From: Anaerolineae bacterium
GTDB lineage: Bacteria; Chloroflexota; Anaerolineae; JAFGEY01
DNA length: 7,585 nucleotides
Reading direction: 5' to 3'
NCBI GenBank assembly: GCA_016929205.1
Contig: JAFGJF010000579.1
Coordinates: 1 to 7,585, forward strand
The position numbers and the translations under genes are program-made. This document shows, piece after piece, positions 1 through 5,332 of this stretch. The stretch's first letter is position 1. Each line of letters opens with the position of its first letter. The notes beneath the pieces are model-generated. The model saw only the letters and a program-made list of their open reading frames with translations, did no database searches and was not told the origin of the DNA.

Positions 1-1221
1 AACGGCGGTCCGGGGTCTTCTTCGGTGTGGCTGCACCTGGGATTGCTTGGGCCACAGCGGGTATTGATGGATGAGCAAGGGAATCCGTTTCCACCGCCTT
101 ATAAATTGGTCGAGAACGACTACTCGATGCTTGATGAGACGGACCTGGTATTCATCGATCCGGTGAGCACAGGCTACAGCCGGGCTGCAGAAGAGGACAA
201 GGCCAAAGAATTCCACGCCTTTGTTCAAGATGTCGAGTCGGTCGGCGAGTTCATTCGCCTGTACACGACCCGGTACAAACGCTGGGCGTCTCCCAAGTTT
301 TTGATTGGCGAGAGTTATGGCACCACGCGTGCCGCCGAGCTGTCGGGATATTTGCAGGAGCGACATGGTATGTATCTGAACGGGATCATCTTGATCTCGT
401 CGATCCTCAATTTTCAAACGGCCCGGTTTACGCCGGGAAACGATCTGCCGTACAGTCTCTTTTTGCCAACCTTTGCGGCGACGGCGTGGTACCACCACCG
501 GCTTGACGACAAGCTGCAAAAGAACTTGAGCAAGACGTTGGAAGAGGTGGAGGATTTTGCGCGGGGCGAGTATGCCGCAGCGTTGTTCAAGGGCGCGGCG
601 CTTGCGGGCGACGAACGGGCGCAGGTGGTGCGCAAACTGGCGCGATATACAGGCCTTTCGGAACAGTACATCGAGCAAACCAATTTGCGCGTCGAGATTT
701 TTCGCTTTACTAAAGAGCTGTTGCGCGAGCAGCGCCGCACCGTGGGCCGGCTCGACAGCCGGTTTACGGGCATCGATCGTGATGCGGCGGGCGAGCAGTT
801 CGAGTTTGATCCCAGTTATGCCGCGATCCTGGGAGCGTATACGGCCACGTTGAACGATTACGTGCGCACGACGCTCAAATTCAGGAGCGACCTGCCCTAC
901 GAGATCCTGACCGGCCGCGTGCAGCCATGGGATTACGGCAAATTTCAGAACCAATATGTCGACGTGGCGAGCACGCTGCGCAAAGCGATGACCCAGAACC
1001 CGGCGCTCAAGGTCTTTGTTGCCAACGGCTATTTTGACCTGGCGACGCCCTATTTCGCTACCCGGTATACATTCAGTCACATCGAGATCGATCCCGAGTT
1101 GCAGAAGAATATATCGATGGGCTATTACGAAGCGGGGCACATGATGTATATTCACCTGCCATCGCTGGGCCAACTGAAACAGGATATGGCCAATTTTGTG
1201 CGTTTGGCGATGTCCGGCTGA
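1..1221 (+). CDS. Serine carboxypeptidase, peptidase family S10 (5' partial)
   Basis: The reading frame is open from base 1, so the gene begins outside the window; 406 residues are visible. The first codons read NGGPGSSS, the S10 motif that builds the oxyanion hole and normally lies well inside the protein. The GTG at 25 is therefore an internal valine, not a start. The nucleophile serine sits in GESYG (Ser codon 313-315), the catalytic Asp in YFDLATP (codon 1036-1038) and the His in EAGHMMY (codon 1138-1140), giving the complete Ser-Asp-His order of the family. Family members remove C-terminal residues from peptides, usually after export, but the signal-peptide region is not visible. The stop is 11 nt before the next gene, so co-transcription is likely. 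Its link to the downstream sugar/hydroxy-acid enzymes is unclear. Family assignment is firm; substrate and location are unknown. Confidence 0.93.
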   Translation, partial: NGGPGSSSVWLHLGLLGPQRVLMDEQGNPFPPPYKLVENDYSMLDETDLVFIDPVSTGYSRAAEEDKAKEFHAFVQDVESVGEFIRLYTTRYKRWASPKFLIGESYGTTRAAELSGYLQERHGMYLNGIILISSILNFQTARFTPGNDLPYSLFLPTFAATAWYHHRLDDKLQKNLSKTLEEVEDFARGEYAAALFKGAALAGDERAQVVRKLARYTGLSEQYIEQTNLRVEIFRFTKELLREQRRTVGRLDSRFTGIDRDAAGEQFEFDPSYAAILGAYTATLNDYVRTTLKFRSDLPYEILTGRVQPWDYGKFQNQYVDVASTLRKAMTQNPALKVFVANGYFDLATPYFATRYTFSHIEIDPELQKNISMGYYEAGHMMYIHLPSLGQLKQDMANFVRLAMSG

Positions 1222-1232
1222 AAGGAAAAGAG

Positions 1233-2120
1233 ATGGGAAAAACAATCGAGACCGTTGCGATTCAAAGCCCTGGAGACATGGGGCACACAGTAGGGCGCGT
1301 CCTGGGCGAAAACGGCCTGCGCGTGATCGCCTGTTTGCGCGATCGCAGCGAGCGCACTCACCGGTTGGCCGAAGCGGCCCGGATCGAAGCGGTGCCAACC
1401 TATGAAGCGATGGTGACGCAAGCAGACGTGGTCCTGTCGATCATGGTGCCGGCCCGTGCCAAGCAGGCCGCGGAGACGGTGGCCGAAGCGATTGTCGCGA
1501 CCGGGACTGACGTCGTGTATGCCGACTGCAACGCCATTGCCCCACAGACGGTGCGCGAGATCGGCGAGATCATTGGCAAAGCGGGCGGAACCTTTGTCGA
1601 CGCGTCGATCGTTGGTGGACCACCCACGAAAGGCAAGGCCAGCGGCACGCGCTTTTACGCCTCCGGCCCGGACGTCCGGCTCTTTCAGAAACTGGATTCA
1701 TTTGGTCTGAATGTCGTGGTGCTCGGCGATGAGATCGGCCAGGCTTCGGCGATCAAGATGTGTTATGCTGCACTGACGAAAGGGACGACGGCCTTGTGCA
1801 CCGAGCTGCTGACCGCCGCTCGCGCGTTGGGTGTGTACGACGCGTTGGAGCAAGAGTTCGAGCGCAGCCAGTCAGCGATGCTCCAGCGTATGCAGCATAT
1901 GACCGGCATGCCGGCCAAGTCGAGGCGCTGGGTGGGCGAGATGGAAGAGATTGCCAAGACGTTCGAGCACGTGGGATTGACGCCCAAGATGCTGTCCGGC
2001 GCGGCAGACATGTATCGCCTTGTGGGCGGCACGCCTCTCGCCGATCGGACGCCCGAGAGCGCCGAACCGCCCCCGAGCCTGGTCGAGATGTTGTCCGTTC
2101 TGGTGGATGCGCTGCAGTGA
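1233..2120 (+). CDS. NAD(P)-dependent beta-hydroxyacid dehydrogenase-like protein with DUF1932 C-terminal domain
   Basis: This is a 295-residue protein, full length for the family. The N-terminal Rossmann domain starts with SPGDMG (residues 12-17), where Ser replaces the first Gly of GxGxxG; this variant is, as I recall, usual in DUF1932 proteins. The substrate-binding signature of beta-hydroxyacid dehydrogenases appears as FVDASIVGGPP (121-131). The expected catalytic lysine is K175 in IKMCYAALTKG; the asparagine often found four residues later is replaced here by Ala179. The C-terminal helical part carries RRWVGEMEEIAKTFEHVGL (231-249), typical of the DUF1932 (6-phosphogluconate dehydrogenase C-terminal-like) domain. 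It should oxidise a hydroxy acid or reduce the corresponding keto or semialdehyde acid with NAD(P) in the cytoplasm. ATG 1233 is preceded by AAAGGA (1221-1226) at 6 nt. The neighbouring enolase-superfamily gene suggests a shared acid-catabolic route, but the substrate is not identifiable. Confidence 0.88.
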   Translation: MGKTIETVAIQSPGDMGHTVGRVLGENGLRVIACLRDRSERTHRLAEAARIEAVPTYEAMVTQADVVLSIMVPARAKQAAETVAEAIVATGTDVVYADCNAIAPQTVREIGEIIGKAGGTFVDASIVGGPPTKGKASGTRFYASGPDVRLFQKLDSFGLNVVVLGDEIGQASAIKMCYAALTKGTTALCTELLTAARALGVYDALEQEFERSQSAMLQRMQHMTGMPAKSRRWVGEMEEIAKTFEHVGLTPKMLSGAADMYRLVGGTPLADRTPESAEPPPSLVEMLSVLVDALQ

Positions 2121-2139
2121 ATTAATCGTCAACAATACA

Positions 2140-2173
2140 CAGGTCGCGTTTGCATATCTGCGGACGTGACCTG
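2140..2173 (+). promoter_or_regulatory. 15-bp intergenic hairpin/dyad upstream of the enolase-superfamily gene
   Basis: The left arm 2140-2154 (CAGGTCGCGTTTGCA) pairs with 2159-2173 (TGCGGACGTGACCTG) around the loop TATC. Twelve pairs are Watson-Crick and three would be G-U in RNA (2146/2167, 2150/2163, 2151/2162). It begins 19 nt after the dehydrogenase stop and ends 33 nt before the next start codon. Only a short T-run (CCTTTAT) follows, so as a factor-independent terminator it would be weak. A -10-like TATGAT (2178-2183, 5 of 6 consensus) follows directly but has no good -35, so the dyad could instead be a regulator-binding site. The structure is directly visible; the role is inferred. Confidence 0.6.
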
Positions 2174-2192
2174 CCTTTATGATTGTCAAATT

Positions 2193-2200
2193 GGAGGAGT
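2193..2200 (+). promoter_or_regulatory. Ribosome binding site for the enolase-superfamily gene
   Basis: GGAGGAGT lies 6 nt before GTG 2207. This sets the start at 2207 and makes the in-frame TTG at 2183 unlikely, since the Shine-Dalgarno would then be inside the coding region. Confidence 0.8.
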
Positions 2201-2206
2201 GTTCTA

Positions 2207-3475
2207 GTGAACCAAATCAGTGAACAATACGTGGATCGTCATTCCAGACCGTCTCAACTCGCGATCACCGACTTGCGCGTCGTTAACCTCAAAGGCCTGC
2301 CAATGCGTTGTTCGTTGATCCGCATGGATACCAACCAGGGACTCGTTGGCTACGGCGAGGTGCGTGATGGTGCAAGCAAGACGTACGCGTTGATGCTCAA
2401 AAGCCGCCTGCTGGGCGAAAACCCGTGCAACGTGGACAAACTGTTCCGCAAGATCAAGCAGTTTGGCCACCACGCGCGGCAGGCGGGTGGCGTGTGTGGC
2501 ATCGAGATGGCATTGATGGACCTGGCCGGCAAAGCCTACGGCGTGCCAGCGTACATGCTCGCTGGCGGCAAGTTCCGCGACAAGGTTTTGTGCTACTGTG
2601 ATACCCATTCGGTGCCCGACGGGCGTGAGATGGGACGTCGGCTCAAGGCGAGGATGGAGCAAGGATTCAAGTTTCTCAAGATGGATGTGGGCATTCGCCT
2701 GCTCAGGGATATTCCCGACACGTTGATCGCACCACCGGGCATGCTGCAAACCTACACCGTGATGCATCCCTTTACCGGGATCCAGATCACCGAAAAGGGG
2801 ATCGACGTCTTGTGCGATTACGTGGCCGCAGTGCGGAAAGAGATTGGTTACGAGATCCCACTGGCCGTCGATCATTTTGGCCACCTGGGCCTAGAGTCGT
2901 GCATTCGATTGGGACAGGCGCTGGATCAGTTCACGCTGGCCTGGTACGAGGATATGATTCCCTGGCAGTTTACGGACCAATACGTGCGCCTTTCGCGAGC
3001 GGTCAGCACGCCAGTCTGCACCGGCGAGGACATTTATCTCAAGGAAGGGTTCAAGCCACTGTTTGAGACGCGCGCGGTGTCGATCATTCATCCCGATCTG
3101 GCCTCGTCGGGCGGCATTTTGGAGACGAAAAAAATCGGTGATATGGCACAAGATTATGGGGTGTCTATGGCGATGCATATGGCCGGCTCGCCGGTCGCGG
3201 CGCTGGCGGCGGTACATTGCGCAGCAGCGACGGAGAATTTCCTGGTTCTTGAAAACCATTCAGTCGATCACCCGCAATGGAACGACCTCATGACCGGCAT
3301 CGCCAATCCGATCATTCGGGATGGGCATATTGAGGTGCCTGAGACGCCTGGTCTGGGCTTTGAGGATATTAACGAGGAGGTAGCCAAACAGTTTATCGAT
3401 CCTGACGATCCCGGGTACTTTGAACCGACTGACGCATGGGACAAGGAACGGTCGCACGATCGATTGTGGAGCTAG
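2207..3475 (+). CDS. Mandelate racemase/muconate lactonizing enzyme family protein (enolase superfamily; possible sugar-acid dehydratase)
   Basis: A 422-residue protein with a GTG start. It has the enolase-superfamily plan: an N-terminal capping domain (about 15-125) and a barrel with acid ligands D222 (LAVDHFGH), E248 (WYEDMIP) and E274 (CTGEDIY). Their spacing of 26 and 26 equals that of mandelate racemase (195/221/247). D297 (HPDLASSGG) and H324 (MHMAGSP) fall exactly where the racemase has its Asp270-His297 dyad (+23 and +27). E349 lies 25 after the His, as in galactonate dehydratase. The second barrel strand carries K158-M-D160 where the racemase has K-x-K. Position D222+2 is Phe224, not the His of D-x-H acid-sugar dehydratases, and about 33 extra residues lie between strand 2 and D222. 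Expected chemistry is metal-assisted proton abstraction next to a carboxylate, giving dehydration or epimerisation of a sugar or hydroxy acid. The flavoprotein gene starts 2 nt later. Superfamily is sure; substrate is not. Confidence 0.9.
   Translation: MNQISEQYVDRHSRPSQLAITDLRVVNLKGLPMRCSLIRMDTNQGLVGYGEVRDGASKTYALMLKSRLLGENPCNVDKLFRKIKQFGHHARQAGGVCGIEMALMDLAGKAYGVPAYMLAGGKFRDKVLCYCDTHSVPDGREMGRRLKARMEQGFKFLKMDVGIRLLRDIPDTLIAPPGMLQTYTVMHPFTGIQITEKGIDVLCDYVAAVRKEIGYEIPLAVDHFGHLGLESCIRLGQALDQFTLAWYEDMIPWQFTDQYVRLSRAVSTPVCTGEDIYLKEGFKPLFETRAVSIIHPDLASSGGILETKKIGDMAQDYGVSMAMHMAGSPVAALAAVHCAAATENFLVLENHSVDHPQWNDLMTGIANPIIRDGHIEVPETPGLGFEDINEEVAKQFIDPDDPGYFEPTDAWDKERSHDRLWS
3468..3471 (+). promoter_or_regulatory. 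Ribosome binding site for the FAD-dependent dehydrogenase
   Basis: GGAG lies 6 nt before ATG 3478, within the last codons of the preceding gene. It favours 3478 over the in-frame ATG at 3436, which would overlap the upstream gene by 40 nt. Confidence 0.65.
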
Positions 3476-3477
3476 AT

Positions 3478-4860
3478 ATGGAACAAACAAGTTATGATGT
3501 CGTGATCATCGGCGCCGGACCGGCAGGGATTTTTGCGGCGCTCGAATTGAGCAAGCAGAACGGCCTGCGCGTTGCTATTCTTGACAAGGGTCCCGACATT
3601 GACAAACGCCGCTGCCCGGCGCGCGAACCGGATGGGGTGTGTCGTAACTGCCGGCCATGCGCGATCATGACCGGCTGGGGCGGGGCAGGGGCGTTTTCGG
3701 ATGGCAAGCTGACACTTTCGCCCGCTGTGGGCGGGCATTTGGCCGATATCTTGGGCGAAAAGCGGGCGACACAGTTGGTCGGCGAGGTCGACGGGATGTA
3801 TCGTCATTATGGCGCGCCGGATCTCGTTTATGGTCAAATGAACGACGAGATCGAACAGCTGGAAAAGCGGGCAGCCAAGGCCTCATTGAGTTTCATTTCG
3901 GTGCCGATCCGCCATATGGGCACCGATCGTAGCGTCGATATTATGCGGCGTATGCGTAATGAACTGCGAGAACGTGGGGTGACTGTACGCACACGGACGC
4001 CAGTAGCACGGATCGTAACCGAAAACGGGCGCGTGTCGGGCATCGAAACGGAGAAAGGCGAACGTATTGACGCTGGTGCGGTGATCGTTGCCCCGGGACG
4101 CGAGGGGGCGGCGTGGCTCAAGGAGGTTGCCGGCGCGCTGGACCTGACGCAAGCGCGCAATCCGGTCGACCTGGGTGTACGGGTCGAGCTGCCGGCCGTG
4201 GTTATGGAGCCGATCACCAAGCTGGTCTACGAGTCCAAGTTTATTTATTACACCGGAGCCTTTGACGACAAGGTGCGCACGTTTTGTATGTGCCCCTATG
4301 GCGAGGTGAGTACCGAGTTTGCCGGCGACGTGATGACGGTCAACGGTCACTCGTTCGCCGACCGCAAGACAGCCAACACCAATTTTGCGATCCTGGTCAG
4401 CAAGACCTTTACCGAACCATTTGACGATCCGATCGCCTACGGCAAGAGCGTTGCCCGCCTGGCCAATTTGTTAAGCGGCGGGATCATTGTGCAGCGCCTG
4501 GGCGATCTGGAATCGGGGCGGCGCTCGACGGCCAAGCGGCTTGGGCGTTCGGTGGTGACACCGACGATGGCCGGAGCGACGCCGGGTGATCTCAACCTGG
4601 TGCTGCCGTACCGCTATGTGGTTGATATCCTCGAGATCTTGCATGCTATGGATGAGATTGCCCCGGGTGTGGCCTCGCGGCACACGCTGCTGTATGGCGT
4701 CGAGGTCAAGTTTTACTCGAACCGCCTGCAGCTTTCGCCCGAGATGGAGACCGAAGTAAAGAATCTGTATGCCTGCGGAGACGGAGCCGGGGTGACGCGC
4801 GGCCTGGTGCAGGCTTCGGCGACGGGATTGATCGCGGCGCGGGCCATCTTGACAAAGTGA
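3478..4860 (+). CDS. FAD-dependent dehydrogenase/oxidoreductase (COG2509-like)
   Basis: A 460-residue protein. The N-terminal dinucleotide fold reads VVIIGAGPAG (GxGxxG at residues 12-17), with D36 at the end of the second strand, where an acidic residue usually holds the FAD ribose. A cysteine cluster C46-x8-C55-x2-C58-x2-C61 leads into TGWGGAGAFSDGKL (65-78), a Gly-rich stretch I associate with uncharacterised FAD-dependent dehydrogenases of the COG2509 group. The C-terminal FAD-contact motif is ACGDGAG (432-438), followed by VTRGLVQASATGLIAARAI, so the protein is complete. It has no signal peptide and should be cytoplasmic. The natural substrate of the group is not known to me. The start lies 2 nt after the enolase-superfamily stop, indicating translational coupling and perhaps a shared pathway. 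It ends in TGA; a possible readthrough is treated under findings. Fold and cofactor are confident, reaction unknown. Confidence 0.88.
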   Translation: MEQTSYDVVIIGAGPAGIFAALELSKQNGLRVAILDKGPDIDKRRCPAREPDGVCRNCRPCAIMTGWGGAGAFSDGKLTLSPAVGGHLADILGEKRATQLVGEVDGMYRHYGAPDLVYGQMNDEIEQLEKRAAKASLSFISVPIRHMGTDRSVDIMRRMRNELRERGVTVRTRTPVARIVTENGRVSGIETEKGERIDAGAVIVAPGREGAAWLKEVAGALDLTQARNPVDLGVRVELPAVVMEPITKLVYESKFIYYTGAFDDKVRTFCMCPYGEVSTEFAGDVMTVNGHSFADRKTANTNFAILVSKTFTEPFDDPIAYGKSVARLANLLSGGIIVQRLGDLESGRRSTAKRLGRSVVTPTMAGATPGDLNLVLPYRYVVDILEILHAMDEIAPGVASRHTLLYGVEVKFYSNRLQLSPEMETEVKNLYACGDGAGVTRGLVQASATGLIAARAILTK

Positions 4861-4880
4861 GTGATATCGAACTGGTTACA

Positions 4881-4907
4881 AGATGTTTACATCTCGGTGA
4901 CGAGATG
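4881..4907 (+). promoter_or_regulatory. Overlapping dyads downstream of the flavoprotein gene
   Basis: Two competing inverted repeats share a central arm. AGATGT (4881-4886) is complementary to ACATCT (4889-4894), and CATCTCG (4890-4896) is complementary to CGAGATG (4901-4907) around the loop GTGA, a GNRA-type tetraloop in RNA. Only one can form at a time. No T-run follows, so it is not a standard intrinsic terminator. It lies 20-47 nt after the TGA stop at 4858-4860. It may be a 3' stabilising or termination element, an operator for the next gene, or a SECIS-like element. Confidence 0.5.
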
Positions 4908-4915
4908 GCAATACT
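4886..4915 (+). promoter_or_regulatory. Weak sigma70-type promoter candidate for the 104-residue gene
   Basis: TTTACA (4886-4891, 5 of 6 matches to the -35 consensus) and AATACT (4910-4915, 4 of 6 to the -10) are separated by 18 nt. The GTGA-loop dyad would then fall in the spacer, as an operator might. Transcription would start about 90 nt before the gene. Such matches arise easily by chance. Confidence 0.25.
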
Positions 4916-4936
4916 GATATGGTACACTGGTGGTAG

Positions 4937-4946
4937 AAAAAAAAAA
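4937..4946 (+). repeat. Homopolymer run of ten A
   Basis: Ten consecutive A between the flavoprotein and the 104-residue gene, the longest homopolymer I noticed in the window. It may be an A-rich upstream element, a slippage-prone tract, or nothing. On the minus strand it is a T-run, but no adequate hairpin precedes it. Confidence 0.9.
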
Positions 4947-5011
4947 GCTCTCCTGCTAGAACGGCATAGATGTTGGTGAATGGGTGCTCTGAAAAGGGCT
5001 AGGAGGAAGCA

Positions 5012-5326
5012 ATGAAACCCAAGGTAATCGTGTACTGTATCGGTATCGTCGTCATCGCTGTCGTTATTGGCCTGGTTTGGCTCTCGTTCAAACTCGTGGA
5101 TCGCAGACCAACGCTTGGTGGCATCCTGTTAATGGCGATTACGTTTGGTGTCGCTTGGATCGGCGGCAAAGGATGGGATGTTGCTAACCCCTTTATTGTA
5201 CGATACAAGTCGGCATATGTGTTTGTCATCGCTTGTATACCGATCGTGAATCTGGTGATCCCGTATTGGGTTGGACGGGGTCTGCTGCGCTTGATGGGAC
5301 GAGGGGGCGCTCGGATCGCTCAATGA
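5012..5326 (+). CDS. Small hypothetical membrane protein (104 aa)
   Basis: I do not recognise the family. The hydrophobicity pattern suggests three membrane segments at about residues 5-27, 35-51 and 68-88, with basic residues at the N-terminus (MKPK), after the first segment (KLVDRR) and at the C-terminus (RGLLRLMGRGGAR). No catalytic motif is evident, and the only cysteines (C9, C75) are isolated inside membrane segments. Start ATG 5012 is well supported by AGGAGG (5001-5006) at 5 nt, one of the best ribosome binding sites in the window. The gene stands alone after a 151-nt spacer and converges with selB, the stops being 6 nt apart. It probably has its own promoter. Function unknown. Confidence 0.7.
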   Translation: MKPKVIVYCIGIVVIAVVIGLVWLSFKLVDRRPTLGGILLMAITFGVAWIGGKGWDVANPFIVRYKSAYVFVIACIPIVNLVIPYWVGRGLLRLMGRGGARIAQ

Positions 5327-5332
5327 ATGTCG

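Noticed and set aside
25..27. GTG as the real start of the S10 peptidase
   Set aside because: The frame continues to base 1 and encodes NGGPGSSS, an internal S10 motif, so the gene is cut by the window edge.
2183..2206. TTG start for the enolase-superfamily protein
   Set aside because: It would put the GGAGGAGT ribosome binding site inside the coding sequence; GTG 2207 is correctly spaced from it.
3436..3477. Upstream ATG start for the flavoprotein
   Set aside because: The extra residues precede the usual short lead into the GxGxxG strand and would overlap the upstream gene by 40 nt; ATG 3478 has GGAG at 6 nt.
4937..4975. Minus-strand T-run as an intrinsic terminator for selB
   Set aside because: It lies about 390 nt past the selB stop, beyond a convergent gene, and only a 3-bp stem can be drawn before it.
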